Shown: positions 33,562 through 42,619, counted from the stretch's first letter. The stretch is 64,000 bases of DNA from JAPLMW01 sp964619675 (GCA_964619675.1 CAZUEO010000001.1:124001-188000), one strand, 5' to 3'. Notes: generated by a model not told the origin, from the sequence alone. A program made the numbers and translations.

Positions 33562-33804
33562 TTATCCTGAAACCCTTTTATCGGTTTTATTAAAGTTGTC
33601 CAGGTCGGCCAGGAGCTGCCAGGTCTTTTTGGCCTCGTCTTCATCGAGAACTGTGATGGCAAAGCCTGCGTGGATAAGGACAATATCGCCGACCTTTACC
33701 TGTGGTATGAGCGTGGTCTTGGCCTCGATGCGATTGCCGATGCAGTCGGCGATTGCCTCATCGCCTTTTAACTCAATTATTCTTGCGGGTACCGCTAAAC
33801 ACAT
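33562..33804 (-). CDS. hypC: hydrogenase assembly chaperone HypC
   Basis: An 80-residue chaperone that carries the iron unit with HypD and docks on the hydrogenase large subunit. It begins MCLAVPARI with the essential Cys2. VGDIVLIHAGFAI has the conserved His. Upstream of the ATG is an array of heptamers (ACGAGCG on the coding strand) that must serve as its leader; no proper ribosome site is seen. The start overlaps the end of the four-helix-bundle gene by 10 bp. Confidence 0.94.
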   Translation of the reverse strand: MCLAVPARIIELKGDEAIADCIGNRIEAKTTLIPQVKVGDIVLIHAGFAITVLDEDEAKKTWQLLADLDNFNKTDKRVSG

Positions 33805-34199
33805 CGCTCGTCGCTCGTTTCTTGTCGCTCGTTGCTCGTGACCTTTCGAATTTTGCCAATAAGGCTCGTAAGCATTCGACTTTCGTGATTTATATCTTCT
33901 GCTAATTTTTCCATTTTAGCTTTCGTGATGTAATTTAGCTTATGGGCTATTATAAGCTGTGTGTCCAATTCTGCACAAGACCCTAATGATATATATAGAA
34001 ATTGCCTGTATTCTTTGCCGGAATTTCTCGCAAATCCTTCTGCGATATTAGATGAAGTGGAAACAGATGCTCGTCTCATTTGGCTTGTCAATCCATATAA
34101 TTCAGAAGCCGGAAAATTGTCTGTAATTGTATAGACCTGATACGCTATTTCAATTCCCTTTTGCCAAACAGTTAAATTTTTATAATCTTTTACTTTCAT
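33795..34199 (-). CDS. four-helix-bundle protein (23S intervening-sequence type)
   Basis: A 134-residue protein of the four-helix-bundle/IVS-encoded family: DYKNLTVWQKGIEIAYQVY, LYGLTSQMRRASVSTSSNIA, EGFARNSGKEYRQFLYISLG and SCAELDTQLIIAHKL. Its molecular role is not settled; some copies lie in rRNA intervening sequences. Here it splits hypF from hypC in an otherwise overlapping operon and is flanked on both sides by heptamer arrays that are inverted copies of each other. Its last residues are read from the left array. It looks like a small inserted cassette. Confidence 0.88.
   Translation of the reverse strand: MKVKDYKNLTVWQKGIEIAYQVYTITDNFPASELYGLTSQMRRASVSTSSNIAEGFARNSGKEYRQFLYISLGSCAELDTQLIIAHKLNYITKAKMEKLAEDINHESRMLTSLIGKIRKVTSNERQETSDERCV
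33805..33839. repeat. 7-bp-period array just upstream of hypC
   Basis: Heptamers CGCTCGT, CGCTCGT, TTCTTGT, CGCTCGT, TGCTCGT in direct succession. They encode the Asn-Glu-Arg-type tail of the four-helix-bundle protein on the minus strand. Continuing to 33843, the sequence is inverted-repeat with 34235-34250 (15 of 16 bases). Confidence 0.75.
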
Positions 34200-34226
34200 A
34201 ATTCTTCAGACTTTTCCCTGTTTTAC

Positions 34227-34254
34227 AAGTTACGGGTCACGAGCCACGAGTCAC
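34227..34254. repeat. 7-bp-period array at the hypF 3' end
   Basis: Heptamers AAGTTAC, GGGTCAC, GAGCCAC, GAGTCAC. The last codons of hypF (VTRGS and stop) are read from it. It forms an inverted repeat with the array left of the four-helix-bundle gene. Confidence 0.7.
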
Positions 34255-36534
34255 CGATTTTGCCGCTATTGCAGCCTGACCCAGTGAAATTCCGCCGTCG
34301 TTGGCGGGAACAAGCCGGTTAAATAATACAGTAAAACCATTATTTTTCAACAGTTCAATCAGTTTTTCCGAAAGAAATCTGTTGCAGAACACACCGCCGC
34401 TTACGGCAGCGGTCTGTATGCCGGTCGCGTCTCGTGCCTGTTTGGCCAGGGCAAGTAAAAACTCGGTTACGGTGTTATGAAATTTTGCCGAGATAATCCT
34501 TTTATCAGCGCCGGCCATTCTGTCTGTTATTATACCTTTTAGAAAATTACCAATTTCGACTGTGGTAACTCCGCTTTCTTCTTTCAGCTCGAATGGGTAA
34601 TATTCAATTATTCGTTTATCTGCAATTGCCTCAAGGGCCATTGGTAGTTGTGCCTCAAAGTGATTATAACTTCCAAGGCCGCAAAGGGCGGCGGCCGCGT
34701 CAAACAATCTTCCCAGACTCGATGTCGCAATGGTATTGATGTTTTTTTCAATCTGTTTTTCAACTGCATTTATTTTTTCTTTATCCGGTTCGATTTGGTC
34801 GAGTATTTTTTCAGCAATAATAAGGTTGTATTTTTTCATAAGACCCATTACCGGCCTGATGGCCTGTTTGGCTGCCAGGTCGCCGCCTGCAAGCGGCCAG
34901 TAGCTCAAATGGCCAAAACGCACAAAATCATCAAGCGAGGCGACTATGCACTCGCAGCCCCAGATTGCACCGTCAGTGCCCCAGCCAGTGCCGTCTGCGA
35001 CGATACCAATTACTTTTTCATCAATGTTGTGCTCGGCAAGGACTGAAGCTATGTGGGCCCAGTGATGCTGAACTTCGATGAGATTGCCTTTCTTTAAACT
35101 TCTTGCGTGTTGGCTTGACAAATAGCCCGGATGCATATCACAGGCGATGACGACAGGATTGACTTCGAGAAGTTTTTTCAGGTGTTCAATCGAGCCCAGC
35201 CAGTGCTTATAGACGCTCGCATCGGCCATATCGCCTATGTGCTCGCTGAGTATGAAACGGTTCTGCTTTGCGAAACAAAAGGTATTTTTCAAATCCGCAC
35301 CTGCTGCGAGTATATCGGCAGACGCTGAAGTTTTTAAAACGAAAGCCTGCGGCACAAAACCTCTTGAGCGGCGAAGCAGAACAGGTTCGTTTTGAATAAT
35401 ATGCATTACAGAATCGTCAACCTGACGATAAATTTCTCTGTTGTGCATTAGAAACGCATCAGCAACGCCCCCAAGTTTTTCAAGAGCCTGGCTGTCTTTG
35501 CAAGTCAAAGGCTCATCTGCGATATTACCGCTGGTCATCACAAGCACGTTCAGCTTTTTTCCAGCGAGTATAAGATGGTGCAAAGGCGTGTAAGGCAGCA
35601 TAAATCCGAACGTGTTTACACCCTCAGCGACTGATGGTGCAATCATATTTGGCTCTTTCTTCAGCAAAAGAACGATTGGTGACTGCGGGCTTTTTAAAAT
35701 TATCTCTGCGGTTTTATCTATGTAAGCGAACCGCCGGATTTTATCTACATCGGCTGCCATCATCGCAAAGGGCTTATAATCGCGCATCTTTCGTTGCCGA
35801 AGTAATTTTACCGCTTCGTCATTTTCGCCGTCGCAGGCAAGGTGAAAACCGCCAAGACCCTTGATTGCGACGATTTTTCCCGCCAGCAGAAGGTTAATAG
35901 TTTCTAAAACGGCTTTGTCCGAATCGCCTTCAATTTCTCTGCCATTTCTTTCGCAAAGTTTTATTTTTGGCCCGCAGGCGGGACAGGCCACAGGCTGGGC
36001 ATGAAATCGCCTGTCTTCGACGTTTTCATATTGCTCTTTGCATTTGTCACACATTGCGAAATCCGACATTGTGGTGTTCGGCCTGTCATACGGTATCGAT
36101 TTTATTATTGAGTACCGCGGGCCGCAGTTGGTGCAGTTAATGAATGGATAATGATATCTGAAATCATTTTTATCGAATAGTTCGGCAAGGCAACCCCGGC
36201 AGGTTGCGATATCAGCGGTAACTTCGGCGCTTATTGTTCCAATTGTTGTGCTTTGTCTTATTTCGAATGACTTTTCTCCGGTAATCGGGGCAGTTTCAGT
36301 AATATTTATTGAGGTAATTTTAAGCAGAGGTATCCGGCTGCCGCCCTGTTTTAATCTGCTGATAAATGTTTCTATTTTTCCGCTGTCGCCCTGGGTCTCT
36401 ATTATTACTCCCTCTGTATAATTATAAACAAGGCCTGTCAGGTTTAGCTCTGCTGCGAGCCTGTAAACAAAAGGCCGAAACCCTATGCCCTGTACCTGTC
36501 CCTGAACCGTTATTTTTTTTCTTATAATATGCAT
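34237..36534 (-). CDS. hypF: carbamoyltransferase HypF
   Basis: Makes the carbamoyl group that becomes the cyanide ligands of [NiFe]-hydrogenase. It has 765 residues in the full order: acylphosphatase (GIGFRPFVYRLAAELNLTG, about 15-33), two zinc fingers (CRGCLAEL with CTNCGPRYS; CDKCKEQY with CPACGPKI, about 105-190), YrdC domain (about 205-380) and a Kae1-like domain (VQHHWAHIASVLAEH). The C-terminus GISLGQAAIAAK is followed by residues read from a repeat. It is the first hyp gene of the run. Confidence 0.96.
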   Translation of the reverse strand: MHIIRKKITVQGQVQGIGFRPFVYRLAAELNLTGLVYNYTEGVIIETQGDSGKIETFISRLKQGGSRIPLLKITSINITETAPITGEKSFEIRQSTTIGTISAEVTADIATCRGCLAELFDKNDFRYHYPFINCTNCGPRYSIIKSIPYDRPNTTMSDFAMCDKCKEQYENVEDRRFHAQPVACPACGPKIKLCERNGREIEGDSDKAVLETINLLLAGKIVAIKGLGGFHLACDGENDEAVKLLRQRKMRDYKPFAMMAADVDKIRRFAYIDKTAEIILKSPQSPIVLLLKKEPNMIAPSVAEGVNTFGFMLPYTPLHHLILAGKKLNVLVMTSGNIADEPLTCKDSQALEKLGGVADAFLMHNREIYRQVDDSVMHIIQNEPVLLRRSRGFVPQAFVLKTSASADILAAGADLKNTFCFAKQNRFILSEHIGDMADASVYKHWLGSIEHLKKLLEVNPVVIACDMHPGYLSSQHARSLKKGNLIEVQHHWAHIASVLAEHNIDEKVIGIVADGTGWGTDGAIWGCECIVASLDDFVRFGHLSYWPLAGGDLAAKQAIRPVMGLMKKYNLIIAEKILDQIEPDKEKINAVEKQIEKNINTIATSSLGRLFDAAAALCGLGSYNHFEAQLPMALEAIADKRIIEYYPFELKEESGVTTVEIGNFLKGIITDRMAGADKRIISAKFHNTVTEFLLALAKQARDATGIQTAAVSGGVFCNRFLSEKLIELLKNNGFTVLFNRLVPANDGGISLGQAAIAAKSVTRGS

Positions 36535-36538
36535 TTAA

Positions 36539-37198
36539 CTAATCTATTTCAGTCTGGTGCGGCAGTTTTTCAAGCGGACAGCCTGCGCATCGGGCCTTTG
36601 GCCTGCAGAATTCCTTGCCCACGCGGACAAGCAAAGCGTGATATTCGTTGAACAGCTTTACATCGTCTTCGAGATTGTCTTCGAACAGACCCCGCAATTG
36701 TTCATAATCGCACTGCGGTTCGATTAACTGATGTCTCGTTGCGACCCTGTATGTATAGGCATCGACTACAAAAACCGGTCTGCCGAAAGCATAAAGCAAA
36801 ATCGAATCTGCTGTTTCCGGCCCGATGCCGTTTATCTGCAAAAGCTCCTGCCGAAGATTTTCGGTATGAATTGACTCTATTTCGCCAAGCTGTCCGTTAT
36901 GCTGCTCAAAAAGCCATTTCAAAAAGGCCTTCAGTCTTTTCGCCTTGATATTGTAATAGCCGGCAGGCCTGATAAGCTCCGCCAGTTGTGATTGTTCGAT
37001 TGAATACAATTTTTCAAGACTCATTACAGAGGCTTTTTTTAAGTTCAATATGGCCTTTTCGACATTCTGCCAGTTTGTGTTCTGCGTCAGGATGGCCCCT
37101 GCGATAATCTCATCCTTTGTTTCGCCAGGCCACCAGTGCTGCGGGCCAAAACGCTCAAATAGCAGCTCAAATATCTGTTGTAACTTTTGTCCTGTCAT
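36539..37198 (-). CDS. endonuclease III-family DNA glycosylase, MagIII-like
   Basis: A 219-residue HhH-GPD protein. The hairpin QINGIGPETADSILLYAF has Glu where endonuclease III has its catalytic Lys, while the catalytic Asp is kept in VFVVDAYTYR. This pattern fits monofunctional 3-methyladenine-type glycosylases. The Fe-S loop reads FCRPKARCAGCPLEKLP: only three Cys, so the fourth cluster ligand is missing. The ATG at 37198 is used; the longer in-frame ORF upstream is coded by heptamer repeats. It lies 4 bp upstream of hypF. Confidence 0.85.
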   Translation of the reverse strand: MTGQKLQQIFELLFERFGPQHWWPGETKDEIIAGAILTQNTNWQNVEKAILNLKKASVMSLEKLYSIEQSQLAELIRPAGYYNIKAKRLKAFLKWLFEQHNGQLGEIESIHTENLRQELLQINGIGPETADSILLYAFGRPVFVVDAYTYRVATRHQLIEPQCDYEQLRGLFEDNLEDDVKLFNEYHALLVRVGKEFCRPKARCAGCPLEKLPHQTEID

Positions 37199-37203
37199 AA
37201 TGC

Positions 37204-37263
37204 TTCTACATTCTACACCTGTCCCGAGCATTGGTCGAGGGATTCTGCATTCTATATTCAAAG
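37204..37263. repeat. heptamer array interrupted by a palindromic element
   Basis: TTCTACA twice (37204-37217), then a 25-bp partly palindromic element CCTGTCCCGAGC...TCGAGGGA (37218-37242), then TTCTGCA, TTCTATA, TTCAAAG (37243-37263). The element is the relative of the copy at 3506-3529. Confidence 0.65.
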
Positions 37264-37309
37264 TTTTTGTTTTGTATTTTTTATCTTTTTAAGTTAAACT
37301 CCTGCCGCA

Positions 37310-38164
37310 ATGGCAGCAGAGAAATCGGATGGAACGGATAAAGAATCGCGCATCGCAATCGTGGCAGAGACGGGATATTTTGCCAGGACCAGCCGGCCTG
37401 TTTATGCACTCGTTTTTCTTCTTCCATTCATCGTCCTTTATGAAATTCTTGTCCTTTTGGTCAATCCCCAGCTTTTGACTGAGTCTGTAAGCAATGTCCG
37501 CGGGGCGGTGGTGTCTTTTGTCTGGGTGCAGAACTTTCTGAACTATCTCGGTATGAACACAAAAAATTCCTGGATTTTTGCACCTGTTGTCGTAATTCTG
37601 ACTCTTTTGGCAATTCAGCTTATCTCAAGACAAAGCTGGAAAATCAGAGCGGGTGATTTTTTGATGATGGCCGCCGAATGTCTGATTTTGGCGATACCTC
37701 TTATCGTTCTTGCACTTGTCCTTAACAGGACGACAGATGTTCCTGCCGACAGTATGGCTGCTCAAGCTGCTCAATATGACACCGCCGGCCGTAACATCGC
37801 GATGGACCTGCTGACCGGCATCGGTGCGGGAATTTACGAAGAGCTGATTTTCAGGCTTATTCTCATAAGTCTTTCGCTTGTTTTTTTTGAAACGGTTCTC
37901 GGCATAAGCAGATTCAAGGCCGTGATTATATCGGTGATTATATCTTCCGTTCTTTTCAGTCTGCATCATCATTTTGTGTTCCTCAACGGGCAATTTGCAA
38001 AAGCGGAAATTTTTACTATGACTCGCTTTGCTTTTCGAACTGTTGCAGGGGTTTTCTTTGCCGTAATTTTTGCCGCTCGCGGCTTCGGCATAGCCGCCGG
38101 AACTCATTCCTTCTACGATATAATTGCCACACTGCTCAACGCCTGGCTGTTTGGACAGCAGTAA
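37310..38164 (+). CDS. CPBP-family intramembrane glutamic protease
   Basis: A 284-residue membrane protein with about seven helices, of the CAAX protease/bacteriocin-processing (Abi) family. Motif 1 is GAGIYEELIFRLILISL (EExxxR with the catalytic Glu pair), and motif 2 is FSLHHHFVFL. The C-terminal helix ends with THSFYDIIATLLN (motif 3 His). The substrate is unknown. It is monocistronic and followed by AT-rich hairpins. Confidence 0.88.
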   Translation: MAAEKSDGTDKESRIAIVAETGYFARTSRPVYALVFLLPFIVLYEILVLLVNPQLLTESVSNVRGAVVSFVWVQNFLNYLGMNTKNSWIFAPVVVILTLLAIQLISRQSWKIRAGDFLMMAAECLILAIPLIVLALVLNRTTDVPADSMAAQAAQYDTAGRNIAMDLLTGIGAGIYEELIFRLILISLSLVFFETVLGISRFKAVIISVIISSVLFSLHHHFVFLNGQFAKAEIFTMTRFAFRTVAGVFFAVIFAARGFGIAAGTHSFYDIIATLLNAWLFGQQ

Positions 38165-38301
38165 AAAAATTCAAAAATTATTTCCAATTTTGTGCTTTTT
38201 TCGGAAAAAATAATTTTTTTTAAAATCTTTAGCTCTGTCTACTTCTGGACTTATGTTTTCATTGTCCTATAATGTAGTAAAACCGCATTTTCAGTATTGA
38301 T

Positions 38302-38330
38302 AACAGCCTTGAATTAACGGGCTGTTTTTG
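38302..38330 (+). terminator. intrinsic terminator downstream of the CPBP gene
   Basis: AACAGCC (38302-38308) pairs with GGCTGTT (38320-38326), and Ts continue to 38329. A weaker AT-rich hairpin at 38173-38222 lies closer to the gene. Confidence 0.6.
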
Positions 38331-38385
38331 GTAAAATAACAGCATAAGAAGCAGTCAGTTTTTTGAATCTTAAGTGGACTTTGCA

Positions 38386-38931
38386 ATGGAACTTCCGAAT
38401 ACAAATGTTGTTGTCAGCGAGTTGACCTTCACCCTTTATCAAAGGCCGCTTCATCCGGAGCTTTTCAACATTTATGAAAAGCGTACTATAAAGACCGACA
38501 AGTATGAAGCGTTGATTTGGGCGACCGGCGGCTCGCACGTGGTAAGTGTCTTTGCAAATGACCTTTGTCTTTCTGAACTGATAAGTGCCCCGACACAGCT
38601 TCTGCCGCGTCGCGGCCTGATTGAGAGATTCAGATTCACCGGCCGGCGGAATCATAAGTGCACGCTTGCCCGCGGCCTTAGTTATATGACTGATTTTCAG
38701 GTTGAGAAGATGAGTCCAAATCTCTATCGTCAAAGTCATATCGACCTTGAGAGGTTCGCTCGCAACCGCGGCCTGTTTGTAAAATTCCCGAAACTTGCCG
38801 TTAGCGGTCTTGAGCCTTTCAGTTATATCGACTTCGAGGCCAGACGCGATGAACTGCACATTCACGCGTTCCACGCGTATCCCGACCAGGTAACGATTAT
38901 AAAAACGCAGTCCCTCTTCGATATGCACTAA
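38386..38931 (+). CDS. DUF2617-like protein
   Basis: A 181-residue soluble protein of unknown function. The opening (VSELTFTLYQRPLHPELFNI), the central HVVSVFANDLCLSEL and the arginine-rich RFRFTGRRNHKC resemble the DUF2617 family found in planctomycetes and actinobacteria. The assignment is from memory of the pattern. The ATG at 38386 is used; a GTG at 38374 is possible. It is monocistronic, with a good terminator at 38966. Confidence 0.6.
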   Translation: MELPNTNVVVSELTFTLYQRPLHPELFNIYEKRTIKTDKYEALIWATGGSHVVSVFANDLCLSELISAPTQLLPRRGLIERFRFTGRRNHKCTLARGLSYMTDFQVEKMSPNLYRQSHIDLERFARNRGLFVKFPKLAVSGLEPFSYIDFEARRDELHIHAFHAYPDQVTIIKTQSLFDMH

Positions 38932-38965
38932 GCGGGAATGTTGACATAAATTGAAAATATTTAAA

Positions 38966-38990
38966 CCTTGCCGTTACGGCAGGGTTTTTT
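38966..38990 (+). terminator. intrinsic terminator, convergent genes
   Basis: CCTTGCCG-TTA-CGGCAGGG stem followed by six Ts. The A-rich left side means it could also act on the minus-strand gene ending at 38993. Confidence 0.8.
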
Positions 38991-38992
38991 GT

Positions 38993-40555
38993 TTATGTTA
39001 TTGGAAGATTTATAATTGGTAAACTGCTTGGAACTGGAAATTCAGCTCCGCAGCGGATGCAATTCGTTCTTTCCAAACCTCGCCATTTTCCGCAAAGCGG
39101 ACATTTAATCAACGGCGTATGATTCAAGGCTAAATATGTGAGCAGTCCTGCCAGGTTAAACATGCCGACAAAAATAAGCCAGAAGACAAGCCAAATCTCG
39201 TTTTTCCGTCTCGCCCAGCCGTGCAGCAGGGCAATCAACATCATCAAAATACTCAAGGCTAGGTTAACTGTCAGCTTCCGCGGGTATATTTCCATCAACA
39301 CAAACAGATAATTTCCTGCCATAGTGTTTTGATAATCTTTGAATATATCTGGGGGAAGGCTTTCGATTATCTCATTAAAAAGCCAAAACACCGGCGGTGA
39401 AACGACAGTGGCATATTCTCGCGGGTCTTGCTTTTTGGGAGAAATATATTCAGGTTTAACCCACGTAAACTTGTTAATCAGGTCCGGATTCCCTTCTTTG
39501 TCGACTTTGTAAAGCTCCGCAGAATAATTAACAGCCTTTTCAAAGACGCCGGTTTTTAAAAATTCCTCTCGTTCTTTACGTGACCGGTCAAAACTTTCCG
39601 GCTTTAAAATATCACCCGTAGAATGGTAAACAAAAATTGCATCCTTTGTTGCAACAGTACGAATATTGTTTCCAAAATATTTCTTCCACTGTTGAGGCAG
39701 TTTCAGCAATATTTTTTCATCCGGCTGGTAAAGAATCAGATTTATATTGTCGTCATCAGTGCGGTATTCAATCATCGGCCTATATTCTTTTTCATTTTTT
39801 TTTGGTGTTGAATTTTTATGGCTGAAGGGAAACTCCTTAAATGCGATTTTTGATATTTTTTTATTGCCGGTGTCAATCAGAATTTCCGTTTTGCGGTTTT
39901 CAAAGTCAACGGTAAAAAGTCGGTTGTCTGTCTGCCACAGTAGTACAGGATTTTCAGAATCCGGCGGTACTGTGCCGTTTAAGGTCATAAACCGTCCGAA
40001 CGGCTGAATATCTGTTTGCGACTTGCCAAAGCCGTTTGCTCCGATGTAGCCGATTATTCCGTTCTTGAACTCATAACCGATGAAATTATCTTCCCTCGGC
40101 TGATAACGCCAGATTTCCCTGATTTTCGAATCTTGTCTTACCGGGATTTCCAACGCTTTGGACATTTCTGGTGTGATTTTCTGCATCTCATTAAGGTACC
40201 GTCTATATTTAGCTTCTGCCCATGTCAGATAATCATATTCGGGCGGCCTGTCTTTTTTCTGTCCTTCCCAAAGTTTGGTGTAATTGGAATCATAAATTTT
40301 TTCGGTATTTCGGTCGGTATAATAGTCTTTGTCAACTAAAAGAACCCTGCCATTCGGCATAAAACGTTTTTCGCTTCTGGAAATATCCCACGCACGCCCC
40401 TGTGGTTTAAGACACGAAGTATCTTCAAGACCAAATGTTCTTGCCGTCTCGATAAAAATCATCTCAAAAAATATAATGATAAAGATTAGTATCGACAGCG
40501 CAATAAAAATATTAAAGGGTTTTGCTGCATATCTGAAAAAATCTTTAGCCTTCAT
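38993..40555 (-). CDS. membrane protein with zinc ribbon, ABC-operon partner
   Basis: About 520 residues and unknown. One helix lies near the N-terminus (IFIALSILIFIIIFFEMIFI), then a large extracytoplasmic domain of about 360 residues with beta-rich text, then two or three helices (about 430-490). It ends with a CPLCGKWRGLERTNCIRCG zinc ribbon on the cytoplasmic side. The ATG at 40555 (MKAKDFFRYAAK) has an AGAGAG ribosome site; a GTG at 40579 is in frame upstream. It follows the permease in the GntR-ABC operon and so is probably part of the same export or sensing complex. Confidence 0.65.
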   Translation of the reverse strand: MKAKDFFRYAAKPFNIFIALSILIFIIIFFEMIFIETARTFGLEDTSCLKPQGRAWDISRSEKRFMPNGRVLLVDKDYYTDRNTEKIYDSNYTKLWEGQKKDRPPEYDYLTWAEAKYRRYLNEMQKITPEMSKALEIPVRQDSKIREIWRYQPREDNFIGYEFKNGIIGYIGANGFGKSQTDIQPFGRFMTLNGTVPPDSENPVLLWQTDNRLFTVDFENRKTEILIDTGNKKISKIAFKEFPFSHKNSTPKKNEKEYRPMIEYRTDDDNINLILYQPDEKILLKLPQQWKKYFGNNIRTVATKDAIFVYHSTGDILKPESFDRSRKEREEFLKTGVFEKAVNYSAELYKVDKEGNPDLINKFTWVKPEYISPKKQDPREYATVVSPPVFWLFNEIIESLPPDIFKDYQNTMAGNYLFVLMEIYPRKLTVNLALSILMMLIALLHGWARRKNEIWLVFWLIFVGMFNLAGLLTYLALNHTPLIKCPLCGKWRGLERTNCIRCGAEFPVPSSLPIINLPIT

Positions 40556-40565
40556 AATTATCTCT

Positions 40566-41270
40566 CTATTCGAATTCACGGTTTAAAAATACGTCTATAA
40601 TCTGTATCAGCAGAATTATTACCGAAACGATTATCGTAAACCACGCCCAGCCGAATTGCCATTGTGCCGTAAGCGTTGCAAACACCCATATCGCAAAAGC
40701 AAGGCTAATCATCTTTGTTGTGTACCATCTTGTCGCGCTTAATCCGGCCAGGGCAGCAGCCAGATAAACCACATAACCGAATGCGATGAAGATTAAGCCT
40801 TCTATAAACGTTCTTGCTGACGGCGGAATTGGAAAATATTTTTTATTAAAGCCGTAAATATAAAAGACGGCCCATATAACTGCCATAGGAATAAAGCTTA
40901 TCAGCCCTGCTGACAGTTTTGCCGAAAGAACTGCGCTGCGTTTGACGGAACGATGAAGCAGAAAACCCCAGGTTCTGGTAAAAAACTCTATCCAGTGCTG
41001 ACGAACTCCCAGCGCCAGGCCCAGCCCGATAGTAAAGACAAACAGAAGACCGCCTGCAGGAGAAATAAACGGGCCGTAGCTAATATCAGAGGGACTATAC
41101 ACGTCGATATCAGAATCGGCTGCAAATGTACGATAATGATAATCAAGTGTTTGAGGGCTAACCTCCATCCAGAGGCCTATGAATCCGCATCCGATTAGAA
41201 GGACCGATGCCGCCAAAACAAACGGCAGGCATTCGCGAAGTTCTTTATATAACAAAGCGATGAATTTCAT
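40566..41270 (-). CDS. ABC transporter permease subunit
   Basis: A 234-residue protein with six helices, similar in layout to ABC-2-type permeases. An extracytoplasmic loop follows helix 1 (residues 33-65). It starts 1 bp after the ATPase gene ends, and the pair should form the transporter. The substrate is unknown. Confidence 0.8.
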   Translation of the reverse strand: MKFIALLYKELRECLPFVLAASVLLIGCGFIGLWMEVSPQTLDYHYRTFAADSDIDVYSPSDISYGPFISPAGGLLFVFTIGLGLALGVRQHWIEFFTRTWGFLLHRSVKRSAVLSAKLSAGLISFIPMAVIWAVFYIYGFNKKYFPIPPSARTFIEGLIFIAFGYVVYLAAALAGLSATRWYTTKMISLAFAIWVFATLTAQWQFGWAWFTIIVSVIILLIQIIDVFLNREFE

Positions 41271-41271
41271 T

Positions 41272-42195
41272 TTATTTATACTCCCAATCGAAAAGTCTTC
41301 CTTTTTTTACAGGAGCGGTAAATTCTATAAACTGGTCTTCCAGATTTAATTGCACCTGCCTGCAATATTTTGCGCCTAACGTTTTAGCCCATTGCTCAAT
41401 AATCTGCTCGGATGTATTAATTACGGTTATCTCCAGAATATTATTGTCGCTGCGATAATGGAGCAGTCCTTCAATATTAATCTCAGAAGTTATTTTCGTG
41501 TCAAATTCTATTATGAATTTTTTAACTGCGCTGCGGAATTGTTCTATTGTGCAGTCCGCTTTCAATATACCTTTGTCGATTACAACTATCCGTTCAGCAA
41601 CTCGTTCGACATCAGCGAGAATATGGCTTGAAAAGAGAATAGTTCTGCCCTGACGGGTTATCAAATGGATGATTCCTTCGAGAAATTCTCTTCGCACCGC
41701 CGCATCAAGACCAAGCGTCGGGTCATCCATTATCAAAAGCTGCGGATTGGGCGCTAAAGTCAGTGCCAAAGAAACCTGCGCCCGCTGACCGATGGAAAGA
41801 GTCTTTATCTTTTGCTTTTTCGACAGCTCGAAATATTCAATCATATCGTCGAAAAGCTGATTATCCCAAAGACCAGGGAAAAAAGCCTTTTGGAATTTTT
41901 CTACTTCGCCAATTCTTATCCATTTATAAAGCCTGTGTCCTTCGGTAACGTATCCGATTTGCTGACGAATTTGCGGCGTAAGCGATTGGCTGTCGCATCC
42001 AAGAAGCGTTGAACAGCCTCGTGTCGGTTTTAACAACCCCATCATCATCCTGATAGCGGTTGTTTTTCCTGCTCCGTTTCTTCCAAGAAAGCCGCAGACG
42101 CAGCCTTTGGGAATTTTCAGGTTCAGGTTGTCAACTGCTGCTTTGTCGGCAAAATATTTTGTCAGTTTGTCGGTTTGTAAAATTATTTCACCCAT
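41272..42195 (-). CDS. ABC transporter ATP-binding protein
   Basis: A 307-residue ATPase. Walker A is GRNGAGKTT (about 38-46), the signature region is the variant TLSIGQRAQVSLALTLA, Walker B is LLIMDDPTLGLD (Asp before the usual Glu, DD for DE), and the H-loop is in ILFSSHILADVERVAE. A C-terminal domain of about 90 residues follows. The Walker B DD is unusual. It overlaps the GntR gene by 8 bp. Confidence 0.9.
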   Translation of the reverse strand: MGEIILQTDKLTKYFADKAAVDNLNLKIPKGCVCGFLGRNGAGKTTAIRMMMGLLKPTRGCSTLLGCDSQSLTPQIRQQIGYVTEGHRLYKWIRIGEVEKFQKAFFPGLWDNQLFDDMIEYFELSKKQKIKTLSIGQRAQVSLALTLAPNPQLLIMDDPTLGLDAAVRREFLEGIIHLITRQGRTILFSSHILADVERVAERIVVIDKGILKADCTIEQFRSAVKKFIIEFDTKITSEINIEGLLHYRSDNNILEITVINTSEQIIEQWAKTLGAKYCRQVQLNLEDQFIEFTAPVKKGRLFDWEYK

Positions 42196-42601
42196 TTTTC
42201 TTCTCGCTATTATTGTTTTTTACAAACGTATTTACTCTTGTTTTAAACATACTGATTAAATCTTCACTATTTATGCCAAGATTTAAACCCCGTGTGATAA
42301 CTGTATCCATTCTCTCAGAGAGGATATTCAAATCCGCTGCATCTCGGCTGCGAAATTTCGGGTCGCTGACAAAAGTTCCCGAACCTGTTTTTGTGATTAC
42401 AAGCCCGGCCTGCTCAAGGATGCCGTAAGCTTTTGCAACGGTATTTGGGTTAACAACGAGTTCTGAGGCAAGTTTGCGAACTGCCGGCATTTTTTCACCT
42501 GTGCGAAGTTCTCTTTTAGCGATTGCCTGTCTGATTTGCTCAACGATTTGAGAATAAATCGGCTCATTCGAACCGGATAATATTTGTATCCAAATTGCCA
42601 T
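42188..42601 (-). CDS. GntR-family regulator, YtrA type
   Basis: A 137-residue regulator with a winged-helix N-terminal domain (YSQIVEQIRQAIAKRELRTG, then RKLASELVVNPNTVAKAYGI) and a short tail of about 50 residues, as in YtrA proteins that control ABC operons. A perfect TGTATTA-N7-TAATACA operator overlaps its promoter at 42620-42658. An AAAGGAAG ribosome site precedes the ATG. It is the first gene of a four-gene operon. Confidence 0.92.
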   Translation of the reverse strand: MAIWIQILSGSNEPIYSQIVEQIRQAIAKRELRTGEKMPAVRKLASELVVNPNTVAKAYGILEQAGLVITKTGSGTFVSDPKFRSRDAADLNILSERMDTVITRGLNLGINSEDLISMFKTRVNTFVKNNNSEKKNG

Positions 42602-42619
42602 TTTAGGCTTCCTTTAAAA

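Noticed and set aside
38314..38928. Minus-strand ORF across the DUF2617-like gene
   Set aside because: It is the shadow of the plus-strand gene, which has a natural protein composition and a following terminator.
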